From contig JACNMN010000001.1 in NCBI GenBank assembly GCA_020622165.1, positions 310,001 through 374,000 on the forward strand: DNA of 64,000 nucleotides, written 5' to 3'. The translations under genes were made by a program, and so were the position numbers. Positions 18,231 to 28,266 of this stretch are shown here, piece by piece. The first letter of the stretch is position 1. The number at the start of each line of letters is the position of its first letter. This DNA is from Boseongicola sp. H5 (GTDB lineage: Bacteria > Pseudomonadota > Alphaproteobacteria > Rhodobacterales > Rhodobacteraceae). The notes beneath the pieces are model-generated. The model made no database searches and was not told the DNA's origin. It worked only from the letters and a program-made list of their open reading frames with translations.

Positions 18231-19643
18231 TCATCTGAGCCTGTCTCCGAGCAGGAACTCCGCCGCGCTGTCCAGCCGGATATGGGGTGGCCCCTCCCCC
18301 GGTTTCAATGTCAGCGTCGCGGGCGCAAAGCGCATCACGTCGAAATCACCGTCCAGCCACGCGGCCTGTCCCTGACGCGCGGGGACCAGAAGCGCGTTCG
18401 GATCCTCCGGTAGGTCGCCGGGATGGAACGCGGCCTGTTTGCCGCCGTCCAGCAAGGTGCCGCGCACCAGATCGAGGCGCCCGCCATCATGGCTGCGGGT
18501 CTCTTCCACCGTGGCGCGCAGGGCGGCAATGGCCATGGCCCGGGTGGCCGCCCCGGCGAAATCGGCGCGATCGCGGGCGTCGCGCACCAGCGCCTCCATG
18601 ATCGCGGTCAGTTTCGGGTGCTGGGAATGATGCAGATGGTCCGCCTTGGTCGCGGCAAACAGGATCTTGTCCGTGCGCCGCCCCACAAGCGTGCTCAGAA
18701 AGCTGTTCCGGCCGGGGCGAAAGGCACGGAGGATCCCGGCCATCGTGCGGCGCAGATCCTCCACCGCGGGCGGGCCAGCATGGATCGCGCCAAGTGCGTC
18801 GATCAGCACGATCTGCCGGTCGATCCGGGCAAAATGGTCGCGAAAGAAGGGTTTGACCACCTGCGCCTTGTAGGCCTCGTAACGCCGCGCGAATTCGCGC
18901 GCCAGCGAACCGCGCGAGCTGGCCGAGGGCGGCAGGGGCGCAAATGTGAGCGCGGGGCTGCCTTCCAGTTCCCCGGGCAGGAGAAACCGGCCCGGCGTGC
19001 AATCGGAGAAACCCGCCGCGCGCGCCGCGGCCAGATAGGCGGTATAGGCGCGCGCCAGCGCCTGCGCCTGCGGCTCGTCCAGCCTGGCGGACGGGTCAAG
19101 ATCGGCCAGATGCGCCAGGTATTCGGCCCCGCCGGGGCGGCTGCGGGCCTGATCGAGCGCCTGCGCGGCCCAGTCTGCATAGCCCTGATCCAGAAGCGAC
19201 AGGTCCAGCAGCCATTCACCGGGATAGTCCACGATATCCAGATGGACCGTGCGCGGCCCGGACAGGCCCGAAAGCAGACCGCTTGGCTGCACCCTCAGCG
19301 ACAGTCGCAGTTCCGACACATGCCGGGTGCTGTCGGGCCAATGCGGCTTGGGGCCGGTCAGGGCCGCCAGATGGGTTTCGAAGTCGAACCGGGGCACCGT
19401 ATCATCGGGCTGCGGTTGCAGGAACGCGGCCTGAATCCGGCCCGATTGCGCCGCCTCAAGCCCCGGCATCCGCCCGCGATCCAGAAGGTTGGCGACAAGC
19501 GAGGTGATGAAAACGGTCTTGCCCGCCCGGCTGAGCCCGGTCACGCCCAACCGGACCACCGGTTCGAAAAAGGTTTCCGACACGGCGCCGGTCACGCTTT
19601 CGATCCCCCGGCCCAGAGTGTCCGCTATTGTCCCGATGACCAC
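18231..19643 (-). CDS. ycjX: YcjX-family P-loop NTPase (DUF463)
   Basis: 470 residues. The phosphate-binding loop is GVTGLSRAGKTVFITSLVANL near residue 35, the YcjX signature. The conserved LDIVDYPGEWLLDLSLL carries the D-x-x-G equivalent, and FAATKADHLH resembles the base-binding motif. Proteins of this family are dynamin- or GTPase-like and work with the YcjF membrane protein; their function in the stress response is not settled. I take a GTG at 19643 with AAAGGA upstream as start; an in-frame TTG at 19676 would add eleven residues. A hairpin separates it from ycjF. Confidence 0.88.
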   Translation of the reverse strand: MVIGTIADTLGRGIESVTGAVSETFFEPVVRLGVTGLSRAGKTVFITSLVANLLDRGRMPGLEAAQSGRIQAAFLQPQPDDTVPRFDFETHLAALTGPKPHWPDSTRHVSELRLSLRVQPSGLLSGLSGPRTVHLDIVDYPGEWLLDLSLLDQGYADWAAQALDQARSRPGGAEYLAHLADLDPSARLDEPQAQALARAYTAYLAAARAAGFSDCTPGRFLLPGELEGSPALTFAPLPPSASSRGSLAREFARRYEAYKAQVVKPFFRDHFARIDRQIVLIDALGAIHAGPPAVEDLRRTMAGILRAFRPGRNSFLSTLVGRRTDKILFAATKADHLHHSQHPKLTAIMEALVRDARDRADFAGAATRAMAIAALRATVEETRSHDGGRLDLVRGTLLDGGKQAAFHPGDLPEDPNALLVPARQGQAAWLDGDFDVMRFAPATLTLKPGEGPPHIRLDSAAEFLLGDRLR

Positions 19644-19745
19644 TGCGCAATCGTCCTTTGCCTGCCTCAGGATCAAAGAATAGTCATCGGCGGGTGCGGT
19701 TTACAGGGTTGATTGCGCCCCTCCGCTTTGTCATAGGCGAACCCC

Positions 19746-20525
19746 ATGCCCCGCTATGCCCTGAAACTGGAATATGATGGTGCGCCCTTTGCCGGGTGGC
19801 AGCGTCAGGCCGACTGCGCCACCGTGCAGGGCGCGGTCGAGGCGGCGCTGGCCAGGCTGGAGCCGGATGTGCCCACGATTGCCGCCGCCGGGCGCACCGA
19901 TGCGGGCGTTCACGCCACGGGTCAGGTGGCCCATTGCGACATGGCGCGCGACTGGACGCCCTTTCGCCTGTCGGAGGCGGTGAATTTTCATCTCAAGCCC
20001 CTGCCGGTGGCCGTTGTTGCCTGCGCTCGGGTCGATGACGACTGGCATGCCCGGTTTTCGGCCGAGGAGCGGCGCTATCTCTACCGGGTGGTCAACCGCC
20101 GGGCGCCGCTGACGCTTGAGGCAGGACAGGCCTGGCATGTGCGGGGCAAACTGCGGGCGGACCCGATGCGGGAGGCCGCCCGGCACCTGATCGGGCGTCA
20201 TGATTTCACGACCTTCCGGGCCACGATCTGTCAGGCCAAGAGCCCGGTCAAGACGCTCGACGCGATCGAGATCACGGAGCTGCCGCTGGATCACGGGGTC
20301 GAGTTTCAGTTTCGTCTCAGGGCCCGGTCCTTCCTGCATTCGCAAGTCCGCTCCCTTGTCGGCTCGCTGGAACGCGTGGGCGCGGGCGGCTGGAGCCCGG
20401 CCGACATGAAGGCGGCGCTGGAGGCCGCGGACCGCGCCGCCTGCGGGCCGGTCGCACCCCCGTTCGGGCTTTATCTGACGGGGGTCGGCTATGCGTCGGA
20501 TCCGTTCGCGGAACCTGCCGGATGA
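19746..20525 (+). CDS. truA: tRNA pseudouridine(38-40) synthase
   Basis: 259 residues. The catalytic aspartate lies in [15 protein letters not shown], the invariant TruA motif, and [14 protein letters not shown] opens the protein as in other family members. [19 protein letters not shown] near the C-terminus matches the second conserved region, though the usual methionine of FLxxMVR is here glutamine (HSQVR). It makes pseudouridine at positions 38-40 in the anticodon arm of many tRNAs. Its stop overlaps the start of selD by four bases (ATGA), so the two are translationally coupled. Confidence 0.95.
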   Translation: MPRYALKLEYDGAPFAGWQRQADCATVQGAVEAALARLEPDVPTIAAAGRTDAGVHATGQVAHCDMARDWTPFRLSEAVNFHLKPLPVAVVACARVDDDWHARFSAEERRYLYRVVNRRAPLTLEAGQAWHVRGKLRADPMREAARHLIGRHDFTTFRATICQAKSPVKTLDAIEITELPLDHGVEFQFRLRARSFLHSQVRSLVGSLERVGAGGWSPADMKAALEAADRAACGPVAPPFGLYLTGVGYASDPFAEPAG

Positions 20526-22699
20526 CCCCCGCCGCGCCGTTCTCAAGGGAGCTGGTCCTGATCGGCGGCGGCCATACTCATGCGCTGGTTCTGCGCAATT
20601 GGGGGATGGATCCGGTGCCCGGCACGCGCCTGACGCTGATCAACCCGGGCCCGAGCGCGCCCTATTCCGGCATGCTGCCCGGCCATGTGGCGGGACATTA
20701 CGACCGGGATGAGCTGCAAATCGATCTGGTGCGGCTGGCACGCTTCGCCGGTGCAAGGCTGATCCTCGGCGCGGCCACCGGGCTCGACCGGAACGCCCGG
20801 ACCGTCCGCGTGGTGGGCCGGATCGCCCCCATCTCCTACGACATCCTGTCGATCGATGTGGGCGTGACCTCGGCCATGCCCGGCCTGCCCGGCTTCGCCA
20901 GCTTCGGCGTGCCTGCGAAGCCGCTGGACCGCTTCGCCGATACCTGGGCCCGGTTCTGCGCCGATCCGCCGGCCCGCCCGGAAATCGCCGTGATCGGCGG
21001 CGGCGTGGCCGGGGTGGAGCTTGCCATGGCCGCGCAGCATCGGCTGACCGGTCTGGGATGCGCGCCCACGGTCACGATCATCGAGCAGGCCGAGGCGCTT
21101 GCCGGGCTCCCCGAAAAAAGCCGCGCGCGGCTGATGGAGGCGCTGAAAACCGCGGGCATCGCCCTGATCGAAGGGGTCGGGGTCACCGAACTTGGCGACG
21201 ACACACTTCGCCTGTCCGACGGTCGCGCGCTTCGCAGCGACATGACCATCGGCGCGGCGGGCGCCCGGCCCCATGACTGGCTGGCCGATCTGGGCCTTGA
21301 GACCGAGGCGGGGTATCTGGTGGTCGACGCGGCCCTTCGCTCGGTCACCGATCCAGCCATCTACGCGGCGGGCGACTGCGCCCATCTTTCCCATGCTCCG
21401 CGCCCCAAGGCCGGCGTTTTCGCCGTGCGCGCCGCGCCGGTTCTGGCCCATAACCTGCGGGCCGATCTGACCGGCGGGTCCAGGCGGGCCTTTGCCCCGC
21501 AGCGCGACTATCTCAAGCTGATCTCCCTTGGCCGCAAATCCGCCTTGGCCGAGAAACGGGGCATCATGCTGTCCGGCGCGCTGATGTGGCGCTGGAAGGA
21601 CCGGATCGACCGCGCCTTCATGGCCCGCTTCACCAACCTGCGCCCGATGCCGTCGCCCCCCGTGCCCCGGGGTGCCGCGGACGGCGTGGCCGAGCAGATG
21701 CGCGGCCCTGCCCCTTGCGGCGCCTGCGGCGCGAAGCTGGGCCGGACGGCGCTGCAGAAGGCCTTGGGCGCGCTGCCGACGGGCCTGCGCGACGATGTGC
21801 TGAGCCGCCCGGGCGATGACGCGGCAGTGCTGAACATCGGCGGGCGGACGCTTGTGCTGACCACCGATCATCTGCGCGCGTTCAGCCCCGATCCCGGGCT
21901 GCTGGCCCGGGTCGCCGCGGTCCATGCCATGGGTGATGTCTGGGCCATGGGCGCCCGGCCGCAGGCGGCCCTGGCCAGCGTTACCCTGCCGATGATGGTG
22001 CCGCGGATGCAGGCGGCCTGGCTGGCCGAAATCATGGCCGAAGCCGGTGCGATCTTCGCCGCCGAGGGGGTGGAGATCGCCGGGGGCCATTCCGCCCAGG
22101 GGGCCGAACTGTCCATCGGCTTCACCCTGACCGGTCTGCCCGATGGCCCGCCCGTGACGCTGGCCGGCGCTCAGGATGGCGACGCGCTGGTTCTGACCCG
22201 GCCGCTTGGCACCGGCGTGATCCTGGCCGCTGAAATGGCGCAGGCCGCGAAAGGCGCGGATGTGGCCACCGCCTGGGCGCAGATGAGCCGCCCGCAAGGC
22301 GACGTCGCCGCCCGTATCGGCGCGCTTGCCCATGCGATGACGGATGTCACCGGCTTCGGTTTGGCCGGGCACCTGATCGGTATATGCGACGCCTCGGCCC
22401 TCGGCGCCGAAATCGCGCTGGCCGACCTGCCCATGCTGCCGGGTGCCCGGGCGCTTCTGGATGCGGGCCAGCGGGCCAGCCTGCACGCGGCGAACGAGGC
22501 CTCCCTTGCCGGGCGGATCAGCGGCGGCGACGGCGCGCGGAAGGCGCTGCTGTTCGACCCGCAGACCTCGGGCGGGTTTCTGGCCGCTCTGCCGCCGACC
22601 GATGCCGCCAGGGCGGTGGCGGAGCTGCGCGCGGCCGGCCATGACGCGGCCGTCATCGGCCGGTTCGGGACCGGCGCGCCACGGATCACCCTGATCTAG
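20522..22699 (+). CDS. selD: Selenide, water dikinase with N-terminal flavin oxidoreductase domain
   Basis: 725 residues in two halves. Residues 1 to ~370 are a pyridine-nucleotide-disulfide oxidoreductase: [14 protein letters not shown] (FAD), [14 protein letters not shown] (NAD) and [21 protein letters not shown]. Residues ~395-725 are SelD, the ATP-dependent enzyme that makes selenophosphate. Its active-site region reads CGACGAKLG with Cys402 and Lys405 in the places of E. coli Cys17 and Lys20; a cysteine, not selenocysteine, is used. [35 protein letters not shown] and [11 protein letters not shown] are further SelD motifs. The N-terminal half may feed reduced selenium to the kinase (inference). 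It faces mnmH, which consumes selenophosphate. Confidence 0.95.
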   Translation: MTPAAPFSRELVLIGGGHTHALVLRNWGMDPVPGTRLTLINPGPSAPYSGMLPGHVAGHYDRDELQIDLVRLARFAGARLILGAATGLDRNARTVRVVGRIAPISYDILSIDVGVTSAMPGLPGFASFGVPAKPLDRFADTWARFCADPPARPEIAVIGGGVAGVELAMAAQHRLTGLGCAPTVTIIEQAEALAGLPEKSRARLMEALKTAGIALIEGVGVTELGDDTLRLSDGRALRSDMTIGAAGARPHDWLADLGLETEAGYLVVDAALRSVTDPAIYAAGDCAHLSHAPRPKAGVFAVRAAPVLAHNLRADLTGGSRRAFAPQRDYLKLISLGRKSALAEKRGIMLSGALMWRWKDRIDRAFMARFTNLRPMPSPPVPRGAADGVAEQMRGPAPCGACGAKLGRTALQKALGALPTGLRDDVLSRPGDDAAVLNIGGRTLVLTTDHLRAFSPDPGLLARVAAVHAMGDVWAMGARPQAALASVTLPMMVPRMQAAWLAEIMAEAGAIFAAEGVEIAGGHSAQGAELSIGFTLTGLPDGPPVTLAGAQDGDALVLTRPLGTGVILAAEMAQAAKGADVATAWAQMSRPQGDVAARIGALAHAMTDVTGFGLAGHLIGICDASALGAEIALADLPMLPGARALLDAGQRASLHAANEASLAGRISGGDGARKALLFDPQTSGGFLAALPPTDAARAVAELRAAGHDAAVIGRFGTGAPRITLI

Positions 22700-23802
22700 G
22701 CGCTCGCGATCCATCGGGCGAGCCGGTCCGCCAGGGCTTCGCGCGCCTCCACCGTCAGGCTGTCACTCCGAAACTCCGCCAGCCGTTCCGTGGCGTCGGA
22801 TCTGCGCGCCCGGGCATAGGCCGGATCGTAATGGCGTTCGATCAATCCAGCGGAAAGCTCCTGCAACCGCCCCTGACGGGCCAGCGCGATCCAGCCATCG
22901 ACCACCTCATGTCCGGCCAGCGGGCGCAGATGATCCAGCCGGGTGATCAGGCGCGGAAGATCGGCGGCATACGTTCCGTAGACGTCGGCCAGATAGGCCG
23001 CGCGCGCCGGCGCCGGAACGGCAACGACCAGACGCGGCGCGGCCCGCATCGCAGCCCAGAGCGAGGGCGGCAGGCGCAGCTTTCCGATCCGGCTCGATTC
23101 CGCCTCCAACAGCAGCGGCCGCGCGGGATCCACTCGGGAGAGCGCCATGGCCAGCGCCGATTCGAACGCCTTTTGCGGGGGCTGCGGCCCCTCCATCTCG
23201 CCCAGGATGGAGCCGCGATGCGCCGCGAGGCCCTCCAGATCGACAACCTGCACCCCGCGTGCGGCCAGCCGGGCTAGAAGGTCGGTCTTGGCACTGCCGG
23301 TATTGCCATCCAGCCGGATCAGCCGCTGCGTCAGGGGCCGGTCGTAGAGCATCTCCACCACCCGCCGCCGATAGCTGCGATATCCGCCGTCCAGAACCTC
23401 CACCCGCCATCCGATCTGCCGCAGGATCGTGGCGAAGGAGCCCGAGCGCTGGCCGCCGCGCCAGCAATAGACCAGCGGCTGCCAATCCCCGCCCTGCGCC
23501 ATCAGGGAGTTTTCGATATGGGCGGCGGCGTTCCGCGCCACCAGCGCTGCCCCGATCTTGCGCGCGGCGAAGGGGCTCTGCTGCGCGTAGATCGTGCCGA
23601 CGCGTACCCGCTCCGCATCGCTGAGGACGGGCATGTTCACCGCGCCGGGCATGCGATCCTCGGCAAACTCTGCCGGGCTGCGCACGTCGATGATCGCATC
23701 GAAGCCGGCGGCCCAATCCATCGTTTCGGCAAATGCCCCGGTGTCGCCCAAGTCGGATCCGCCTTTCCCCACAGTCTTCTTTGCCTCAAAAAACAGCGCC
23801 AT
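22696..23802 (-). CDS. mnmH: tRNA 2-selenouridine synthase
   Basis: 368 residues. An N-terminal rhodanese domain holds the catalytic cysteine in VYCWRGGQRSGS, preceded by IIDVRSPAEFAEDRMPGAVN. A P-loop follows in RLDGNTGSAKTDLLARLA. The enzyme replaces sulfur by selenium in the 5-methylaminomethyl-2-thiouridine at the wobble base of tRNA-Lys, -Glu and -Gln, using selenophosphate from SelD. Length is typical. Start ATG at 23802; a GTG five codons upstream is possible. The gene is convergent with selD and shares four bases with its end. No selA or selB lies nearby. Confidence 0.95.
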   Translation of the reverse strand: MALFFEAKKTVGKGGSDLGDTGAFAETMDWAAGFDAIIDVRSPAEFAEDRMPGAVNMPVLSDAERVRVGTIYAQQSPFAARKIGAALVARNAAAHIENSLMAQGGDWQPLVYCWRGGQRSGSFATILRQIGWRVEVLDGGYRSYRRRVVEMLYDRPLTQRLIRLDGNTGSAKTDLLARLAARGVQVVDLEGLAAHRGSILGEMEGPQPPQKAFESALAMALSRVDPARPLLLEAESSRIGKLRLPPSLWAAMRAAPRLVVAVPAPARAAYLADVYGTYAADLPRLITRLDHLRPLAGHEVVDGWIALARQGRLQELSAGLIERHYDPAYARARRSDATERLAEFRSDSLTVEAREALADRLARWIASA

Positions 23803-23897
23803 GGCGGGCCCCGGCACCCGTCAACGGGTCCACGCGGCAAATCCGCTCCCGCCGGTCGGACGCCCCGGACGCGGCGAAACACGGCGGCGCGGTGTCG

Positions 23898-24782
23898 TCA
23901 GATGTCCTGCCCGTGCATCTTGCGGAACCGCTGGATCAGGCTGGAAGTGTCCCACCGCCCGCCGCCAAGCTGCTGCACCTCGGCATAGAACTGGTCCACC
24001 AGCGCGGTGATCGGCAGGCTCACGCCCATCTCCTTGCCCTGGGCCAGCGCGATCCCCAGATCCTTGCGCATCCAGTCGACGGCAAAACCGTGATCGAACT
24101 CATTGTCCACCATCGTGCCGGCCCGGTTGGCCAATTGCCACGAACCGCCCGCGCCCTGCGACACCAGATCGGCCACTTTCTTTGCGTCCAGCCCGGCCTG
24201 CATGGCAAAGAACAGACCCTCGGAAATGCTCTGGATCGCACCGGCGATGCAGACCTGATTGATCATCTTGGTCAACTGGCCCGCCCCGACATCGCCGAAA
24301 TGCACAATCGCCTTGGCATAGGCATCGATCACCGGTTCGGCCGCCGCGAAATGCGTCTGCTCGCCGCCGCACATGATCGCCAGTTGCCCGTTTTCGGCCC
24401 CGGCCTGCCCGCCAGAGACCGGCGCGTCGACCCAGCCCACCCCCTGTTCCGCGGCCTGCGCCGCCAGTTCCCGGGTGACCGTTGCCGATACGGTCGTGTG
24501 ATCCACGAAAACCGATCCCCGCGCCATGCCGGCAAGCGCCCCGTCCGCGCCCATCACGACGGCGCGCAGATCATCGTCATTGCCGACGCAGGACATCACG
24601 AATTCCGCGCCCGCCACCGCCTCGCGCGGGGTCGCCGCGAAATCGCCGCCATGCTCCGCCGCCCAGGCTTCGGCCTTGGCGGTTGTCCGGTTGTAGACGG
24701 TTACCTCATGGCCTGCGTTCCGCAGATGCCCGGCCATCGGATAGCCCATGACCCCCAGACCCAAAAACGCCAGTTTTGCCAT
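23898..24782 (-). CDS. Beta-hydroxyacid dehydrogenase family oxidoreductase
   Basis: 294 residues of the 3-hydroxyisobutyrate / tartronate semialdehyde reductase family. The NAD(P) site is FLGLGVMGYPMAGHL, the substrate loop WVDAPVSGGQAGAENGQLA, and the catalytic lysine lies in GQLTKMINQVCIAG. Such enzymes oxidise or reduce short 3-hydroxy acids. It follows pxpA by 78 bases on the same strand and may be the last gene of the 5-oxoproline operon, but no pathway link is known to me. The exact substrate is not predictable. Confidence 0.88.
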   Translation of the reverse strand: MAKLAFLGLGVMGYPMAGHLRNAGHEVTVYNRTTAKAEAWAAEHGGDFAATPREAVAGAEFVMSCVGNDDDLRAVVMGADGALAGMARGSVFVDHTTVSATVTRELAAQAAEQGVGWVDAPVSGGQAGAENGQLAIMCGGEQTHFAAAEPVIDAYAKAIVHFGDVGAGQLTKMINQVCIAGAIQSISEGLFFAMQAGLDAKKVADLVSQGAGGSWQLANRAGTMVDNEFDHGFAVDWMRKDLGIALAQGKEMGVSLPITALVDQFYAEVQQLGGGRWDTSSLIQRFRKMHGQDI

Positions 24783-24860
24783 TTCATCCCTCCGCTTGAC
24801 GATCCCTTGCGCGCAGACCTAGCAGCGCGCGATCCCGCCGACCAGACGGCCGGGGCCGGT

Positions 24861-25634
24861 TCAGGGCGTCCGGCCTTCGAATTGTGCCAGCGCCACGCCT
24901 TCGGCCTCCAGCGCCGCGCGGACCGAACGGGCGATCTCCACCGCTTCGGGCGTGTCGCCATGCAGGCAGATCGTGTCGATCGCCGCCGGGATCTCCTTGC
25001 CGCTTCCGGTGATGATCGCGCCGGCCTTGACCATAGCGGCAACACGTGGCCCGGCCACGCCCGCATCATGGATTACCGCGCCGGGCCGGGAGCGATCGAC
25101 AAGCGTCGCATCGTCGTTATAGGCGCGGTCCGCGAAAATCTCGCCAGCCCAGGCGCAGCCAAGGGCGCGCGTCGCCTCTTCCTGCGCGGTGGCGGTCAGC
25201 ACCATGATGATCAGGTCAGGGTCCACCGAAAGCGCCGCGTCGTAGCAGACCCGCGCCAGTTCGGCATCCTCCGAGGTCATGTTACCGAGCGCCCCGTGCA
25301 GTTTCAGATGCCGGACCCTGCCGCCGGCGGCGCGCGCCATGGCCTGCGCCGCGCCAAGCTGGAACCGGACGAAATTGGCCAGTGTCCTATGGGGCAGATG
25401 CATCCGCCGGCGTCCGAACCCCTGCAGGTCGGGAAAACCCGGATGCGCGCCGATCCCGACGCCGTTTTCCACCGCCAGCGCCATGGTTTCCGCCATCACG
25501 TCGGGGTCGCCCGCATGGGCACCGCAGGCGATATTGGCCGAGGTGATGATCTGCAGCAGCTCGGCATCCCGGCCCATGACCCAGGGGCCGAAGCTTTCGC
25601 CCATATCCGCGTTCAGATCGACAGTCAGGCTCAT
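24861..25634 (-). CDS. pxpA: 5-oxoprolinase subunit A (LamB/YcsF family)
   Basis: 257 residues with the family opening VDLNADMGESFG and SANIACGAHAGDPDVM, then GAHPGFPDLQGFGRR and RHLKLHGALGNM. PxpA works with PxpB and PxpC in ATP-dependent opening of 5-oxo-L-proline (pyroglutamate) to glutamate. The start overlaps the stop of pxpC by four bases (ATGA), showing translational coupling. Older annotations call it a lactam utilization protein. Confidence 0.94.
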   Translation of the reverse strand: MSLTVDLNADMGESFGPWVMGRDAELLQIITSANIACGAHAGDPDVMAETMALAVENGVGIGAHPGFPDLQGFGRRRMHLPHRTLANFVRFQLGAAQAMARAAGGRVRHLKLHGALGNMTSEDAELARVCYDAALSVDPDLIIMVLTATAQEEATRALGCAWAGEIFADRAYNDDATLVDRSRPGAVIHDAGVAGPRVAAMVKAGAIITGSGKEIPAAIDTICLHGDTPEAVEIARSVRAALEAEGVALAQFEGRTP

Positions 25635-26647
25635 TGATGCTCCTCCTCATGGCCGGAAATGGCCCCGTCGGCCAAGTGATAGCTCAACAGATCGGGGATG
25701 TCGCGCGGGTCGCGCACAAGCGGCCGCACATTCGAACGGAGCGCGTTGCGCGCGGCCAGATCGGCGCGTTCCGCCGCCAGACCTTCGTCGGGCGTGATGA
25801 AGTCAAGGCTGAGCGGGGCGCCGGGCGGGGTCTGCGCCGCGCGCGGCAGATCTGCCGGCAGAACCGTCGCGATCCGCGGGTAGCCGCCCATGGTCTGGCA
25901 TTCCGCCATCAGGATCACCGGCACCCCGTCGCCGGTGATCTGGATATCCCCCGGCACGATGACTTCGGAGACCACGGTAAGACCGCCTTCCAGCGCGAAC
26001 CCCTCGCCATCCATCGCAAGGCGCAGCGCCATGCGGTTCGAGCGCGGATCGCGCTGAAACGCGGTCGCTTCCAGCCGGGCGCGGGTGTCTTCGTCGAAAA
26101 AGCCGGTCTGGACCGATGGCAGGATCCGCAACCGACCGCCCGAAAAGCGATCGGCCACATCCAGCACCATGCCGGTCGCGCCCTGCCTGTCGGTGCCGAC
26201 GGGCAGATGCGTGCCCCCCTCGACCGGGCCGCCCAGCCCCGCGTTCAGCTGCGCCGCGCGCGCGCCCAGTCTGACATCGGTGTCGAACCCGCCGCCCACA
26301 TGCAGATAGCCGACCGCGCCTTCGATCACGCCGCCGATGGACAGTCTGCTGCCCGCGGGCATGTGGTGGCTGGCATTCCAGATCAACGGCGCGCCGTCGA
26401 ACGTGGCCTTCATCGGCGCGCCGGTAAGGGCGATGCGAAGGGGCGCATCGGCCTCGAACTCTCCGCCCATGCCGACCATTTCAAGGACGGCAAGCTCGGG
26501 CGCCTGACCGAGGAGCGCGGCGCCTTCGTAAAGCGCCAGCCGGTCCATCGCCCCGCCCCGCGAAAGGCCCTGCGCCAGATGACCGGGGCGGCCAAGATCC
26601 TGCACGGTGACACCGGGCCCCGCGCGGTGGACGATCAGTGCGGTCAT
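25631..26647 (-). CDS. pxpC: 5-oxoprolinase subunit C (biotin-dependent-carboxylase-like fold)
   Basis: 338 residues. The conserved start VHRAGPGVTVQDLGRPGHLAQGL and SRGGAMD are typical of the AHS2/KipA-type subunit, as are GYLHVGGGFDTD and LMAECQTMGGYPRIATV. With PxpB it forms the kinase-like part of prokaryotic 5-oxoprolinase. It overlaps pxpB upstream and pxpA downstream, each by four bases. Confidence 0.94.
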   Translation of the reverse strand: MTALIVHRAGPGVTVQDLGRPGHLAQGLSRGGAMDRLALYEGAALLGQAPELAVLEMVGMGGEFEADAPLRIALTGAPMKATFDGAPLIWNASHHMPAGSRLSIGGVIEGAVGYLHVGGGFDTDVRLGARAAQLNAGLGGPVEGGTHLPVGTDRQGATGMVLDVADRFSGGRLRILPSVQTGFFDEDTRARLEATAFQRDPRSNRMALRLAMDGEGFALEGGLTVVSEVIVPGDIQITGDGVPVILMAECQTMGGYPRIATVLPADLPRAAQTPPGAPLSLDFITPDEGLAAERADLAARNALRSNVRPLVRDPRDIPDLLSYHLADGAISGHEEEHQ

Positions 26648-27405
26648 GAGATCACCTCGACCTCGGCGCCACCGTCCAGCACATCGGCATCGCCCATCAT
26701 GCGCTCCACATGGGCGCGGTCGGTGGCGACGAACTGCACCTCGTCACCGGGGTTCAGGGGGAAGGCCGGGTCGCTGTCGGGGCGGAAATTCTCGAACGCG
26801 GTCTGCCCGATATGCCGCCAGCCCGTGGGCGACGGCCGGGAGAAGAGCACGCATTGACGGATGGCCTGGATCATCGCGCCGGCGGGCACCATGGGGTTCA
26901 GCTCAGTCCGCCGTGGCAGGTTCCAGTTTTCCGGAAGCTCGCCCAGATAGGGCTGCCCCGGCGCGAAGCCAAGCGCCATGACCCGCAGCCGGGCGGTGGA
27001 AAGCTCCCTGATCGCCTCCGCTTCGGACAGGCCCGCCGCCGTAGCCGCCTCGGACAGTTCGGGGGCCAGATCGGTGCCGTAGACGGTCGGCACGCGGAAC
27101 AGGCGCCGCCCCTCAGGCAGGGGTGCCTCGTACCAGTCCTGCCGGGACACCAGATCGCTCAGCCGGGACACCAGATCCGCGTGATCGGCGGCCAGCGGGT
27201 CGATGCGCAGAAAGACCGACACCAGCGAGGGGGCGGTTTCCTCCACCCCCGGCCATGGGTCCCGTTCCAGGGCCGCCCGAAACGCAAGCGCCGCCCGGTT
27301 GGCAGGTTCGCTGAACGCATCCGCGAAGCTGACCAGCAGCCCGGTCAGGCCGAGGGATCGGATGACCGGCCATGAGCCGGATGCGGAAACGGGGGCGGAT
27401 GTCAT
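26644..27405 (-). CDS. pxpB: 5-oxoprolinase subunit B (KipI-like, AHS1)
   Basis: 253 residues. The cyclophilin-like AHS1 fold shows in LRVMALGFAPGQPYLGELPENWNLPRR and in VPAGAMIQAIRQCVLFSRPSPTGWRHIG, both strongly conserved in PxpB/KipI. RIPTVYG-like wording (RVPTVYGTDLAPEL) precedes them. It is the first gene of a coupled pxpB-pxpC-pxpA run. Start ATG at 27405 lacks a good ribosome site; an in-frame start further up would only add residues without likeness. The phnF stop lies 73 bases upstream on the same strand, so read-through from phnF is possible. Confidence 0.92.
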   Translation of the reverse strand: MTSAPVSASGSWPVIRSLGLTGLLVSFADAFSEPANRAALAFRAALERDPWPGVEETAPSLVSVFLRIDPLAADHADLVSRLSDLVSRQDWYEAPLPEGRRLFRVPTVYGTDLAPELSEAATAAGLSEAEAIRELSTARLRVMALGFAPGQPYLGELPENWNLPRRTELNPMVPAGAMIQAIRQCVLFSRPSPTGWRHIGQTAFENFRPDSDPAFPLNPGDEVQFVATDRAHVERMMGDADVLDGGAEVEVIS

Positions 27406-27478
27406 GGTGCAAGCAAGTCCTGAAGTGGCGCGGCGCTCCCCCGTGATAACGCGGGTGCGCAAAGGTGCCAATGGGGGG

Positions 27479-28195
27479 TCAGCCCTCGCCCTCGGCCAAG
27501 GTCAGAGTGACCCGATCGCCGGCAAACCAGGTGCGGCCGTATTCCACCGGGCGGCCTTCCGGATCGACGCTCAGCCCGACTGTGCGCAGGATTGGCGCGC
27601 CCGGCTGCAGATGCAGATGCCCGGCCTGCGTGGGCGAGGCGGCAAGCGCCGTAAGCTGGGTCCAGCTGCGGGTGTAATCCATCAGCCCCTCGGCCCGGAA
27701 CGCCGCGGTGACCGAGCCGGTACGGGCCAGATGGGTGAGCAGATCCGGGAACCGTTCGGCCGGGAAGACGGCGCGCGACACTGCAATGGGCTGATCGTCG
27801 GCGAAAGACACGCCTTCGGAGACATGCACCGGATCGCCGGGTTTCAGGCCAAGTGCGTCGGCCTCCCGCGCGTCGGCGGCGCGGGTCGCACGGTGCAACG
27901 ACCGGCGGCGCGGCTCCCTGCCGGCGGCAATCAGGTTCTGGTGGAACCGCACGCGCTTGCCGATCGGGTAATAGGTGGGCTGGTGCGTCACGAAAACGCC
28001 CGCGCCGCGCCGTGCATGCACCGTGCCGATCTCGGCCAGGGCCGCAAGGGCCCGGCGCACCGTGTGGCGGTTCACGCCGAACCGTGCGGCCAGTTCCGCC
28101 TCGGTCGGCAGCTTGTCGCCGGGCGCGTAGCGGCCCGCGCCGATCTCCCCCGTCAGGGTGTCCCGTATCGATGTCCAAAGCGCGGTGCGGCCCAT
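27479..28195 (-). CDS. phnF: GntR-family regulator of phosphonate metabolism, PhnF-like
   Basis: 238 residues. An N-terminal winged helix of the GntR/HutC type is plain: GRYAPGDKLPTEAELAARFGVNRHTVRRALAALAEIG. A UTRA ligand-binding domain fills the rest, with FADDQPIAVSRAVFPAERF and PVEYGRTWFAGDRVTLT. It is divergent from phnG, 108 bases apart, which is the usual place of PhnF, a repressor of C-P lyase genes in several lineages. The effector is unknown. An inverted repeat that could be its operator is at 28267-28296. Confidence 0.9.
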   Translation of the reverse strand: MGRTALWTSIRDTLTGEIGAGRYAPGDKLPTEAELAARFGVNRHTVRRALAALAEIGTVHARRGAGVFVTHQPTYYPIGKRVRFHQNLIAAGREPRRRSLHRATRAADAREADALGLKPGDPVHVSEGVSFADDQPIAVSRAVFPAERFPDLLTHLARTGSVTAAFRAEGLMDYTRSWTQLTALAASPTQAGHLHLQPGAPILRTVGLSVDPEGRPVEYGRTWFAGDRVTLTLAEGEG

Positions 28196-28266
28196 GTCGG
28201 TATCCGTTTGTCATCAAAGTTTCACGGAGCCCGGGCTTGCGCGACTCGCGGGCTGGGCGTAACAAT

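Noticed and set aside
20543..22714. 723-codon open frame on the minus strand across selD
   Set aside because: Shadow of the selD fusion gene; no family motifs.
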